64,000 bases of DNA, from the NCBI GenBank assembly GCA_964554335.1, contig CAZKOF010000004.1, positions 1-64,000 of the forward strand. The letters are read 5' to 3'. Made by a program: the position numbers and the translations under genes. This document shows, in pieces, positions 46,009 to 55,287 of the stretch (the stretch's first letter is position 1; each line of letters opens with the position of its first letter). The stretch comes from UBA3263 sp964554335. GTDB taxonomy: Bacteria > Bacteroidota > Bacteroidia > Bacteroidales > Muribaculaceae. A model generated the notes under the pieces. That model saw only the letters and a program-made list of their open reading frames with translations, was not told the origin of the DNA and did not search any database.

Positions 46009-46944
46009 ATGAAAAAATTTACTCTGATTGCAGCCGCAGCCATGACAGCTGTTGCCGCATCCGCCCAGTACACTGTTGACCCCGGTGTCAGCAACGTTAT
46101 CAAAGAGGGAAGCAAGTATGACCTCGCATACCTCGTAATCTCCGACGACGCCCTCGCAGCATTCGAAAAAACCGGAGGAAAGATAACCAACGTCGCCCCC
46201 GACGACGTGACCCGCTTCTTCTACATCTGGGAGGGAACTTTCCTTGCCGGAGACGGATCCATGCCCCGCGTCGATATGGAAGAGGGCGACTATCTTTCGC
46301 TCGAAATCGGCAATGTCGGTTGGTCGGGAGCCGGCTATAACATCAACAAAGGAGCAGGCGTCGACCTCTCGAACTTCAGCGATGCTACCCGCTTCCACTG
46401 CGCATACATGTCCCCGACCAACAACGCTCCCGTTTCGGTTGCTTTGACAATCATGGACGGCGACGCCGACGGTTCCGCCGCCGCCAAAATGTCACTCGGC
46501 GATCCCTTCAACGACAACGGCACCACATTCCCCGTAATCGGTCCGAAAATGACCGACGACTGGCAGGGCGTTGACATCTCCTTCGCCGACCTCAAGAAAC
46601 TTTGGCCCGCCTTCAACCTCGCAGGCCTCAACGCCTGGACCGGCAATATCGTTTCCATCCTCGGCGGCGGCGTAGCAGGTCAGACCATCGCTTTCGACGC
46701 AGTGTACTTCTACTCTCCCGCAGCTGAAGGCGGCATCAACGAAGTCAGCGCTGAAAACGGCGTATTCTTTGTCGTTACCGAAAATGCTATCAACGTCAAC
46801 GGCGGTCAAGGCATCACCCTCTACAACATCGCCGGCCAGAGCGTAAAAGCTACCTCAGGCAGCGTTCTCGGCATCAACAACCTTCCCGCCGGCATCTACG
46901 TGGCCAAGAGCGGCAACCAGGCCCGTAAGGTCGTAGTCAAGTAA
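46009..46944 (+). CDS. Exported PUL 2 protein, putative glycan-binding, with sorting-type tail
   Basis: A 311-residue exported protein (signal peptide ending AVAASAQ) placed where PULs usually encode a surface glycan-binding protein. I recognise no named domain; the body looks beta-rich and jelly-roll-like (DWQGVDISFADLKKLWPAFNL then AFDAVYFYSP), resembling carbohydrate-binding modules. The C-terminus, LYNIAGQSVKA...LPAGIYVAKSGNQARKVVVK, is a type-A T9SS-like sorting tail and the most complete one in the window. There is no lipobox, so it is not a lipoprotein. A strong terminator follows, so downstream glycosidases may have separate or read-through expression. Confidence 0.75.
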   Translation: MKKFTLIAAAAMTAVAASAQYTVDPGVSNVIKEGSKYDLAYLVISDDALAAFEKTGGKITNVAPDDVTRFFYIWEGTFLAGDGSMPRVDMEEGDYLSLEIGNVGWSGAGYNINKGAGVDLSNFSDATRFHCAYMSPTNNAPVSVALTIMDGDADGSAAAKMSLGDPFNDNGTTFPVIGPKMTDDWQGVDISFADLKKLWPAFNLAGLNAWTGNIVSILGGGVAGQTIAFDAVYFYSPAAEGGINEVSAENGVFFVVTENAINVNGGQGITLYNIAGQSVKATSGSVLGINNLPAGIYVAKSGNQARKVVVK

Positions 46945-46968
46945 TCCGATCAAGCAACAGTTAAGTTC

Positions 46969-47009
46969 TCAGACGGGTCTGACACATCAGACAAGTCAGG
47001 CCCGTCTGA
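46969..47009 (+). terminator. Stem-loop terminator within PUL 2
   Basis: TCAGACGGGTCTGAC (46969-46983) pairs over 15 positions, one G-U, with GTCAGGCCCGTCTGA (46995-47009); CTTTC follows. The weak T-run suggests attenuation or mRNA-end protection as much as full termination. Confidence 0.65.
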
Positions 47010-47044
47010 CTTTCACCACCCCCCACACTTCAATTTACCAAACG

Positions 47045-48196
47045 ATGAAACAGCTCATACTCCCCACCCTCCTGCTACTCTCAACCACAGCATTCGCCGC
47101 AGAACCTCAGACCGGCTCAGCCGCGCGCGACGACGGCTACACGCTCGTGTGGCAAGACCTTTTTGACGCCGAAGAACTCAATCCCATGCGCTGGGATATT
47201 GAAGTCAACGGCGACGGCGGAGGCAACCATGAGCTGCAATATTACACCGACCGCCCCGAGAACGTCTGCCTCGGCGACGACGGCGAAGGCAACCGGTGTC
47301 TGATTCTAACGGCAATCCGCGAAACCTACGGAAGCCACAACTTCACCAGCGGACGACTCAACACAAAAAACCGCATTGCCTTCACCCACGGAAAAGTGGA
47401 GGCCTCAATAAAACTTCCTCAGACCGCCAACGGCCTGTGGCCCGCATTTTGGATGATGGGCAATGACTTCGACGAAGTCGGCTGGCCACGGAGCGGCGAA
47501 ATCGATATCATGGAGATGGGCAACGCCGAGGGCATAAGCAACGGCGTCCAAGACCGCTTCTTCAACGGCGCCTGCCACTGGGGACAAGGTTGGCCCAATG
47601 CCTCATACGCGAAATCATCGACCAAGAGCTACTCGCTCCAGAACGGCCAATACCACCTTTGGACCCTCATCTGGGACGAACAAGGCGTCAAGATGTATGT
47701 CGACCTCGACAAGTATCCCGCCCAAAATCCCTACTACGCAATGGACTGCCCAGCAACCGACGACAATACCGCCCCGGGCTACTATTTCCACAAAGATAAC
47801 TTCATCATCTTCGACCTGGCAGTCGGCGGCGATTTCACCGGCCTGCACCAACCCGGCGAAATCACGGCACTCAACGACGACAACAACCACCGCGCGTCGA
47901 TGTATGTAAACTATCTGAAAGTATATCAGAAAGGCCTCGCCTCGGACAATCAGGACTTTCTTGATCCCGGCGACGATCTGACCTCCGGCATCGCGGAAAT
48001 CACGGCCGAGAGTTCCAATACCATCCGCTTTGACGGCTCCTGCGTCAGTTCTGACTGCAGCGACCTCACCCTCTACTCCCTCTCAGGCACGAAAGTAGAA
48101 TCCACCACCTCCGGCACCCTCTCGACCTCAGCCCTCGCTCCCGGCATCTACATTGCCCGTGACTGCACCTCGACAATGAAAATCCAAATCAGATAA
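47045..48196 (+). CDS. GH16 endo-beta-glucanase (laminarinase-like)
   Basis: A 383-residue exported glycoside hydrolase with signal peptide MKQLILPTLLLLSTTAFAA. The GH16 catalytic line is SGEIDIMEMG with nucleophile Glu152, assisting Asp154 and acid/base Glu157; the EIDIME spacing with the extra Met is typical of beta-1,3- and mixed-linkage glucanases. WDIEVNGDGGGNHELQYYTD, a standard N-terminal laminarinase stretch, is also present. The last 75 residues form the tail LYSLSGTKVE...APGIYIARD. It would cut beta-1,3-glucan chains at the surface or in the periplasm for uptake by SusCD. Confidence 0.95.
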   Translation: MKQLILPTLLLLSTTAFAAEPQTGSAARDDGYTLVWQDLFDAEELNPMRWDIEVNGDGGGNHELQYYTDRPENVCLGDDGEGNRCLILTAIRETYGSHNFTSGRLNTKNRIAFTHGKVEASIKLPQTANGLWPAFWMMGNDFDEVGWPRSGEIDIMEMGNAEGISNGVQDRFFNGACHWGQGWPNASYAKSSTKSYSLQNGQYHLWTLIWDEQGVKMYVDLDKYPAQNPYYAMDCPATDDNTAPGYYFHKDNFIIFDLAVGGDFTGLHQPGEITALNDDNNHRASMYVNYLKVYQKGLASDNQDFLDPGDDLTSGIAEITAESSNTIRFDGSCVSSDCSDLTLYSLSGTKVESTTSGTLSTSALAPGIYIARDCTSTMKIQIR

Positions 48197-48206
48197 TATC
48201 CCCGAC

Positions 48207-50435
48207 ATGAAAAAGACCATAGCACTTCTGCTCGCCTCAGCCATGTGTGCCGGCGCATCCGCAGCGCTGACCGACGCACAAATCGAGAGCAAGGTCGCCG
48301 ACCTGCTCTCGAGCATGACCCTGCAGGAAAAAATCGGACAGCTCAACCAGCGCACGAGCCTCGGTCTCGACCCCTCGATGACCGGCCAGATCCGCACGGG
48401 CGCCGTCGGCTCCATACTCAACGAAGTCGATCCCGAAACCGTCAACGCCCTGCAGCGCGAAGCCGTTGAAAACTCCCGCCTGGGAATTCCGTTGGTTTTC
48501 TGCCGCGACGTCATCCACGGCTTCAAGACAATCTTCCCCCTGCCCCTCGGCCAGGCAGCGACATGGAACCCCTCGATAGTTGAAGAGGGCTCGCGCATCG
48601 CAGCCGACGAAGCCTCGTCGGCAGGCATCAGGCTGACCTACTCGCCGATGGTCGATGTTGCCCGCGACGCCCGCTGGGGACGCATTGCCGAAGGATATGG
48701 CGAAGACACCTACCTCACCTCCGTCATGGGCGTCGCCGCCGTCAGAGGCTATCAGACCGACGACCTCTCGCGCCCCAACACCATGGCAGCATGCACCAAG
48801 CACTTTGCCGGCTATGCCGCCGCCGAAGCCGGCCTGGACTACAGTACCACGTGGATTCCCGAGGTGCAGCTGCGCGAAACCTACCTACCGCCGTTCAAAG
48901 CATGTGCCGACGCCGGCTCCGCCTCGTTCATGTGCTCGTTCAACGACATCAACGGCGTCCCCTCGTCGGGCAACGTCCACCTGCTGCGCGACATTCTCCG
49001 CGGCGAGTGGGGCTACAACGGCGCAATGATTTCCGACTGGGGCTCAATCGGCATGATGCTCCATCAGGGAGTCTCGGCCGACCTGCGCGACGCAGCCATA
49101 AAGGCCGTCAAGGCCGGAGTCGACATGGACATGGAGAGCTATGCCTACACCCGACACCTCGAAGAGCTCATCAAGTCAGGCGACATTGCCGAAGCCGAGG
49201 TCGATAGCCTCGTTGCCAACGTGCTCCGTCTCAAATATCGCCTCGGACTCTTTGAGAACCCCTACGTGGACCTCGCCACATCAAAACGTTTCTACACCCC
49301 CGCCAGCCTGGATGCAGCGCGTCGCGCCGCGGAGGAAAGCGCCATTCTCCTCAAAAATAACGGCGTACTTCCTATTGATAGTAAAAAGGTGAAAAGGATT
49401 GCAGTGATTGGTCCGATGGCCGACGCGCAGCATGACCAGGCAGGCACATGGGTGTTTGACCTCGAAAAAGACCGTTGCGTCACCCCCCTGACCGCACTGC
49501 GCGAAAAATTCGGCAAGGAGAACGTCAGCTACGTGCGCGCCCTCAAAAACACCCGCGACCGCTCCGACGCCGGTTTTGACGACGCCGTGAAGGCCGCCCG
49601 CGAAGCCGACATAGTGCTCTTCTTCGGCGGCGAAGAGGCCGTGCTCTCGGGCGAGGCACACTGCCGCGTCAACATCGAGCTGCCCGGCGCCCAGAACGCA
49701 CTGCTCGCCGCGCTGAAAGAAACCGGCACTCCCGTGGTGCTCGTCGTTCAGGCCGGACGCCCCCTCGCAATTCCCGACCAGGTCGCCCAGTCCGACGCAA
49801 CAGTCTTCTGCTTCCACGGCGGCACGATGTTCGGCCCCGCCGTCACCAACCTGCTCGCCGGCGACGTCAACTTCTCCGGCCGCACGCCGATGTCGTTCCC
49901 GAAAATGAGCGGCCAGACCCCGATCTACTACAACCGCAAGCCCTCGGGCCGCCCCGTCACCACCGTCACCCTCATCGACGACATTCCCGAAGAAGCGGGC
50001 CAGACCTCGACCGGTTGCACCAACTACTATCTCGACGCCGGCGACGGTCCCGCATTCCCCTTCGGCTACGGCCTGAGCTACACGACGTTCAGCTATTCCG
50101 CCCCGACGCTCTCGGCAACCGAAATCGCCGCCGACGGCTCGCTGACCGTGAAGTGCACCGTGACCAACACCGGCTCGCGCGAGGGTAAGGAAGTTGCCCA
50201 GCTCTATATCCGCGACCACGTCGCCTCGCTGGTGCGCCCCGTCCGCGAACTCCGCGGTTTCCAAAAAGTCAGCCTCAAATCCGGCGAAAGCCGCGAGCTT
50301 ACTTTCACCCTGACACCCGATGACCTGGCGTTCGTCCACTCCGACCTGACACGTTCGGTCGAACCCGGCGAATTCTCGGTCTGGGTAGCCCCCGACGCCT
50401 TGTCGGGCAATCCCGCCAAGTTCACCGTTAAGTAA
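48207..50435 (+). CDS. GH3 beta-glucosidase (BglX-like)
   Basis: A 742-residue exported enzyme (signal peptide MKKTIALLLASAMCAGASA) that removes glucose from the non-reducing ends of beta-glucan oligomers. Three GH3 parts are seen: the TIM-barrel with KHFAGYAAAEAG and nucleophile Asp277 in MISDWGS, the alpha/beta sandwich (FFGGEEAVLSGEAHCR), and the C-terminal fibronectin III-like domain from about 630. It starts 10 nt after the GH16 gene and is followed by GH128 after 13 nt, so the three are one transcript. Confidence 0.95.
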   Translation: MKKTIALLLASAMCAGASAALTDAQIESKVADLLSSMTLQEKIGQLNQRTSLGLDPSMTGQIRTGAVGSILNEVDPETVNALQREAVENSRLGIPLVFCRDVIHGFKTIFPLPLGQAATWNPSIVEEGSRIAADEASSAGIRLTYSPMVDVARDARWGRIAEGYGEDTYLTSVMGVAAVRGYQTDDLSRPNTMAACTKHFAGYAAAEAGLDYSTTWIPEVQLRETYLPPFKACADAGSASFMCSFNDINGVPSSGNVHLLRDILRGEWGYNGAMISDWGSIGMMLHQGVSADLRDAAIKAVKAGVDMDMESYAYTRHLEELIKSGDIAEAEVDSLVANVLRLKYRLGLFENPYVDLATSKRFYTPASLDAARRAAEESAILLKNNGVLPIDSKKVKRIAVIGPMADAQHDQAGTWVFDLEKDRCVTPLTALREKFGKENVSYVRALKNTRDRSDAGFDDAVKAAREADIVLFFGGEEAVLSGEAHCRVNIELPGAQNALLAALKETGTPVVLVVQAGRPLAIPDQVAQSDATVFCFHGGTMFGPAVTNLLAGDVNFSGRTPMSFPKMSGQTPIYYNRKPSGRPVTTVTLIDDIPEEAGQTSTGCTNYYLDAGDGPAFPFGYGLSYTTFSYSAPTLSATEIAADGSLTVKCTVTNTGSREGKEVAQLYIRDHVASLVRPVRELRGFQKVSLKSGESRELTFTLTPDDLAFVHSDLTRSVEPGEFSVWVAPDALSGNPAKFTVK

Positions 50436-50448
50436 ATTCCCTCTCCCA

Positions 50449-51873
50449 ATGAAAAAAACAATCGTCATCTTGTCCGTTCTATGCTGCCTCACCATGGCCG
50501 CCAAGTCGCCCAAGCGCGGAGTCAGCGAGAACCAGTTCCAATACAAAGCCCAGATGGCCGCAATCGAGCCGGGTGTCGGCTGGTACTACACCTGGGGCAA
50601 TGCCCCGGGCCGCAACATCGTCGACTTCGAAGGCCTGGAGTTCGTGCCGATGTGCTGGAACGCCTCCTATAGCACCGACAACATCCGCGAGTACGTCACC
50701 TCACACCCTGAAACCAAATACATTCTCGGCTTCAACGAACCGAACTTCACCAATCAGGCCAACATGACGCCTCAGGAGGCCGCCGAGAAGTGGCCCGACG
50801 TACAGGCTCTCGCAAAAGAACTCGGCCTCAAACTCGTCTCCCCGGCGCTGAACTACTCTCCCAACGCCCCCTATCAGGACCCGTTGAAATGGATGGACGA
50901 GTTTGTTGCCCTCGTCGGTCCCGATGCGTTTGACTATGTCGCCATCCATAGCTACGGCGGCTTCGACGTCATGAAAACCCTCGCGACCAACTTCCACGAT
51001 AAATATGGAAAGGACGTCTGGGTAACCGAGTTCTGCTACTGGCCCAACGAGGGCGATTCCAATAGCTACGTCAGCCCCGACGCGCAGATCGCCTCGATGA
51101 TGCAGGCGGTTGAATGGCTCGAAAAAACCGACTGGATTTTCCGCTACGCCTGGTTCAAGGCAATCGGCAACTCCTCTTCATCGAAAGGCCCCAACTACGG
51201 TCTGATTCTGTCGGGCAAAGGTGAAGACCCGCGCGAACTCTCGGCCCAGGGCCACGTCTACGTCAACATGCCGACCTTCGACCCCGAGGTCTACAACCCC
51301 GTCAACACCATCGTTTCCGCCGCCGACTACATCTCGCAGAAGAACTCCCTGCTCGGCCCCGGCGCCAACCCCTCGAACCCCAAGAGCATAGAACTCACGC
51401 AGTTCAACGCCGGCGCATATGTCGACTATCAGTTCAACGTCCCGGCAGCCGGCACCTACTACTTGTGTCTCTCCGTTTCGGGCCAGGGCGAACCCACGCG
51501 CTTCGACCCCACCCTGGCGGTCTATGCCGTCAATGCCGACGAAACCGATGGTGCGGAACTCGCCGCCCCGCGTCAATTCACCCTCTCGGGCAGCAACGAC
51601 TCATATCATAACGAGGTTTTCACCCTGACCCTCGAAGCCGGCAAACAGGCCCTGCGAATAAAAGACACCGCTCCCTATCAGCCGAGCGGAATCCATATCG
51701 CAACCGTTATGCTCTCCGATACCGAGATTCCTGACGCCGCAATCGAGGAAATCGAAAGTTCCGAATCGGCAACCGACGGCAGTACCGCAATCTACGATCT
51801 TCTCGGACGCCGCATCGAGCGTCCCGGGCGAGGACTCTACATTATCAATAACAAAAAAACGTATTTAAGATAA
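50449..51873 (+). CDS. GH128-like endo-beta-1,3-glucanase with C-terminal binding module and tail
   Basis: A 474-residue exported protein. The first 270 residues match GH128 (Asl1-type glycosyl hydrolase catalytic core): GVGWYYTWGN at the N-terminus, proposed acid/base Glu97 in ILGFNEPNF, an AIHSYGG segment and proposed nucleophile Glu194 in WVTEFCYW. A beta-sandwich carbohydrate-binding-like module follows (residues about 300-430), then the tail YDLLGRRIERPGRGLYIINN. GH128 enzymes cut beta-1,3-glucan, agreeing with GH16 and GH3 neighbours. The short signal sequence MKKTIVILSVLCCLTMAA is convincing. Confidence 0.88.
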   Translation: MKKTIVILSVLCCLTMAAKSPKRGVSENQFQYKAQMAAIEPGVGWYYTWGNAPGRNIVDFEGLEFVPMCWNASYSTDNIREYVTSHPETKYILGFNEPNFTNQANMTPQEAAEKWPDVQALAKELGLKLVSPALNYSPNAPYQDPLKWMDEFVALVGPDAFDYVAIHSYGGFDVMKTLATNFHDKYGKDVWVTEFCYWPNEGDSNSYVSPDAQIASMMQAVEWLEKTDWIFRYAWFKAIGNSSSSKGPNYGLILSGKGEDPRELSAQGHVYVNMPTFDPEVYNPVNTIVSAADYISQKNSLLGPGANPSNPKSIELTQFNAGAYVDYQFNVPAAGTYYLCLSVSGQGEPTRFDPTLAVYAVNADETDGAELAAPRQFTLSGSNDSYHNEVFTLTLEAGKQALRIKDTAPYQPSGIHIATVMLSDTEIPDAAIEEIESSESATDGSTAIYDLLGRRIERPGRGLYIINNKKTYLR

Positions 51874-51895
51874 ACCATATAAAACACTAACCGAC

Positions 51896-54745
51896 ATGAA
51901 GAAAGCTCTGATTTTCGCTGCAATCACCACGATTGCAGCGGCGGTTGCCATAGCCGTAGAGTGGGGAAATCTTGACAATCTCGCCAAAGGCGCGACCGTC
52001 ACGGTATCATCCAACTCGACAAACGCCCAAACCATCACCGACGACAACGTCGGCACATCATGGCAGGCAATTCCGTCGACCCATAACGTAACCTCCGACT
52101 GGGCTCTGATTGACCTCGGAGAGTCGAAAGAGTTCAACATCATTGAGATTTTTTGGGAAGCCTCACACCCCTCGGCCTACTCGGTCTACGTCTCCGAAAC
52201 CGCAATTCCCTATGAAATCAAAGAAGCCAACGTAAACACCGAAGAGAATCCGCTGATGCTCAGCTGCGGCTTCATCGACTCCGCATGGCTCGAATCGGCA
52301 ACGCCTTTCGCAACCCGCACCCTCGAAGGCGAAGCAAGCTGCTCCGACATTATTTCCAACTCGGGCAATGGCCGCTATATTCTCATCTACACCAACGACT
52401 ACAACAACAACGGTCGCCAGTATGGCGTGCGCATCTTCGAAGTGAAGGTCGCCAATGTCACCGGCACCGCCAATGTTGACAACCTCAGCCTCAACGACGT
52501 TGCGGTTACACAAGGCGCAAGCGCCGAAGTCACCGTCAGCGCCCGCAACGTTCTCGGCGAAGAATTGCCTCTGGACCGCGTCGAGAACCTCACCCTCACA
52601 TGCTCCGACCCCGCAGCAGTTGAAATCACCGGCGGCACCGACGGCGTCTTCACCGTGAAAGGACTGAAAACCGGAAACTTCACCCTGACCGCCACGGCAA
52701 CTGCCAACGGCGCGACCGTAAGCGGCACGGCATCCTGCACCGTCTCCCTCGACTGGAGCAACATCGCCAAACTCGACCTCCGCGGCAAGACGGTCTATGG
52801 CCGTTACATTCCCGGCACAGACTACCCCCACACTCTCGAAATGGCCATCGACGGCGACGAAGACACCTACTATGAATATAACGGCGCGTGGGGCGGCGGC
52901 GAATCATGGTTCATCGTCGATCTCGGCTCGGAACACATTATCGAGAGCATCGGTGCCTCCTATGGCGACCTCAGCGGCGGCACCGTCAAGTTCGGCTACG
53001 CACTGGAACTCGGCACGTTTGAGGACTTCCCCAACAACTCGCAGTGGGCCTGGGGCAATGACGCCGTTCCCGCCGGATGGACCCACACCGCCGCGCTGCA
53101 GCGCGCATCGAACGCGGTTGTGACCCACACTTTCGACACGCCCGTCAGAGTCCGCTACATCAGCGTGCGCGACGCCGACAACCCCAACGGCAAGCCTCAG
53201 CTGAAAGAACTCTACCTCAAAGGCGAGCAGGTCGTTGCATCCGTTGCCACCTCGCTCTCGCTCAGCGTTGAGCCTCAGGGCCTCTTTGCCGGCGAAACCG
53301 CAACGGTCAGCTGCTTGGTTCTCGACCAGTATGGCAACGAAATGAGCACTGACGCCACTCCCGCAATCACCGTCAGCGGCGCCGACTATGCCGACGGCAT
53401 CATCACCGCCGGAGCCAAAGGCTCCGTGACCGTCAGCGCAACCCTCGGCGACCTCACGGCCGAAACCGCCATCACTGTTGCCGACGTCAATGACTACTGC
53501 ATCAGCGGCGCAACCATAACCTCCGACACGAGCAAATCAGACGCCGCTTCCGCAACCGACGGCGGCTCAGCCCCCACAAACCACGGCAACCTCTTCGTCA
53601 TCACCGAGAACGAATCTGAAGGCGAGCATGAGCACTGGATTCTTGCCGATTTCCACAAGCCCTACGATCTCGACATGATTATCGCAATCTGGGAGGGCGC
53701 ATGCCCCGCTGATTACGACGTCTATGTCGGCCCGACCGAAGACTCGCTCGTTAAGCTCTATAGCGTCAGCGGCCACACTCAAGCCACCTGGTATGACCGC
53801 TTCTCGGGTCGCGAGATGACCAACGTCCGCTTCATCAAGATTGTCACGACCCGCAACGCTACCGGCTACGGCATCAAACTCTATGACCTCAAAGCCTACG
53901 GCACCAGCAACGTCGAGTCAACACCGACCTCGATCACAATCTCGGCCGACGGCGACTTCATCTCCACCGACGAGACAGTTACACTCAGCGGCGATGTGCT
54001 CGACCAGTTCGGCGGCAAGATGTCAGGACTCGACATCACATATTCCTGCAGCGACCATGAAGCGATCAGCGGAAACCAATTCAAAGCCTCGGCAATCGGC
54101 ACATATTCCGTAACCGCAACTTATGGCAATCTGACCTCAGAGTCCGTTGAAATCCACGTAGTGGCCAAAGAAGATGCCACTCTCGCATCATCAGCAGTAT
54201 CCGCAACTCTCAACGGCACTGCAATCGAGAACTACAACATTGCGACCACCGAAATTACACACGACATAAACCAACCCATCGAGATTACCCTCGACAAGGA
54301 GTATGACTTCTCGCTTATCAAACTACGTTGGGAGGCTGCATGTCCGTCGGACTACACAGTAACAGCAACCGATGCCGCCGGCAACTCGCGCACCATCCTA
54401 ACCGTAACGGGCCGCGCATTCCAGGCCGGCTTCAACCCCGTTGACCGCATTATTAACGAAAGCCCGGCGGCAAACGGCATGATGCGCGTAAACGCAATCG
54501 GCACATCGTCGCTTGCGAAGGTCAAGAAACTCACAATCCTATCAACGGCCAAAGACCACGGCTACAACCTGCGCCTCTTCGGCATTGACCTCTACAAGGC
54601 CGAGAACTCCGGCACCGACGCCATAGACGCGATAGAGGCTGAAAGTCACGCTGACACATCGGTTGTCTATGACCTGATGGGACGCCGCGTTGCCAACCCG
54701 ACCCGTGGCATCTTCATTATCAACGGCAAGAAAGTAAGAAGATAA
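51896..54745 (+). CDS. Multi-discoidin/Ig-like exported protein, last gene of PUL 2
   Basis: A 949-residue exported protein (signal MKKALIFAAITTIAAAVAIA) without a visible catalytic site. It alternates four discoidin-like (F5/8C) segments with three bacterial Ig-like segments: discoidin at about 22-190, Ig 191-285, discoidin 286-450, Ig 455-540, discoidin 541-690, Ig 695-785, discoidin 786-915. DWALIDLGESKEFN, SWFIVDLGSEH, HWILADFHKPYDLD and QPIEITLDKEYDFS are the four equivalent strands. It ends YDLMGRRVANPTRGIFIING. A cell-surface or secreted multivalent glycan-binding role is likely. It lies 22 nt after GH128 and 8 nt from the convergent folA. Confidence 0.82.
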   Translation: MKKALIFAAITTIAAAVAIAVEWGNLDNLAKGATVTVSSNSTNAQTITDDNVGTSWQAIPSTHNVTSDWALIDLGESKEFNIIEIFWEASHPSAYSVYVSETAIPYEIKEANVNTEENPLMLSCGFIDSAWLESATPFATRTLEGEASCSDIISNSGNGRYILIYTNDYNNNGRQYGVRIFEVKVANVTGTANVDNLSLNDVAVTQGASAEVTVSARNVLGEELPLDRVENLTLTCSDPAAVEITGGTDGVFTVKGLKTGNFTLTATATANGATVSGTASCTVSLDWSNIAKLDLRGKTVYGRYIPGTDYPHTLEMAIDGDEDTYYEYNGAWGGGESWFIVDLGSEHIIESIGASYGDLSGGTVKFGYALELGTFEDFPNNSQWAWGNDAVPAGWTHTAALQRASNAVVTHTFDTPVRVRYISVRDADNPNGKPQLKELYLKGEQVVASVATSLSLSVEPQGLFAGETATVSCLVLDQYGNEMSTDATPAITVSGADYADGIITAGAKGSVTVSATLGDLTAETAITVADVNDYCISGATITSDTSKSDAASATDGGSAPTNHGNLFVITENESEGEHEHWILADFHKPYDLDMIIAIWEGACPADYDVYVGPTEDSLVKLYSVSGHTQATWYDRFSGREMTNVRFIKIVTTRNATGYGIKLYDLKAYGTSNVESTPTSITISADGDFISTDETVTLSGDVLDQFGGKMSGLDITYSCSDHEAISGNQFKASAIGTYSVTATYGNLTSESVEIHVVAKEDATLASSAVSATLNGTAIENYNIATTEITHDINQPIEITLDKEYDFSLIKLRWEAACPSDYTVTATDAAGNSRTILTVTGRAFQAGFNPVDRIINESPAANGMMRVNAIGTSSLAKVKKLTILSTAKDHGYNLRLFGIDLYKAENSGTDAIDAIEAESHADTSVVYDLMGRRVANPTRGIFIINGKKVRR

Positions 54746-54753
54746 TTGATTGT

Positions 54754-55230
54754 TTACCGCACGAAGGTCATGAAACGGTAGCGCGGATTTCCGTCCTGCC
54801 ACTCCCCGGCCTCGGCGACGATGAAGTCATTCATCGGGAAGAAGGTATCGGCGTCATCAACAATGGCGTCGATATCTGTTATGAGGAGTTTGTCGGCCAT
54901 GTCGATGAACTCCTCATATATTTGGCCTCCGCCGATGATGAACACCTTTTCAGCATCGCGGCATGCTTCGAGGGCCGCGGACGGCGTGGCATAGACCTCC
55001 GCGCCATCGGGACGGTAGTCGCCGTGGCGCGAAATCACGACGTTACGCCGCCCCGGCAGCGGACCTTTTGGGAACGACTCGAAAGTTTTGCGGCCCATGA
55101 TTATCGGATAGCCCATTGTCAGCGCTTTGAAGCGCTTCAGGTCGGCCGGAATATGGAAAAGCAGGTCTCCGCCGCGTCCAATGGCACCGTCGCTGCAAAC
55201 CGCGGCAATAATGTTTATTTCAGGTTTCAT
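54754..55230 (-). CDS. folA: Dihydrofolate reductase
   Basis: A 158-residue cytosolic enzyme reducing dihydrofolate to tetrahydrofolate with NADPH. Typical features are INIIAAVCSDGAIGRGG, LLFHIPADLKRFK with Asp/helix B, IIMGRKTFESFP and the glycine pair in VFIIGGGQIYEEF. ATG 55230 (MKPEINIIAAV) is chosen; an upstream in-frame ATG would overlap the divergent PAP2 gene. No thymidylate synthase gene, its frequent partner, is within the window. A CAACTTTG box ends 6 nt before the ATG. Confidence 0.95.
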   Translation of the reverse strand: MKPEINIIAAVCSDGAIGRGGDLLFHIPADLKRFKALTMGYPIIMGRKTFESFPKGPLPGRRNVVISRHGDYRPDGAEVYATPSAALEACRDAEKVFIIGGGQIYEEFIDMADKLLITDIDAIVDDADTFFPMNDFIVAEAGEWQDGNPRYRFMTFVR

Positions 55231-55236
55231 CGACGG

Positions 55237-55244
55237 CAAAGTTG
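55237..55244 (-). promoter_or_regulatory. Possible folA promoter box CAACTTTG
   Basis: One base off the TAnnTTTG consensus, ending 6 nt before the folA ATG on the minus strand. Confidence 0.4.
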
Positions 55245-55274
55245 CTAATTTTTTTTTAAACGTCCAAAAATTCC

Positions 55275-55282
55275 TAACTTTG
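55275..55282 (+). promoter_or_regulatory. PAP2 gene promoter box TAACTTTG
   Basis: A perfect box ending 5 nt before GTG 55288; ATG codons follow in frame at 55300 and 55303, so the true start may be 12-15 nt later. Confidence 0.6.
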
Positions 55283-55287
55283 CAACC

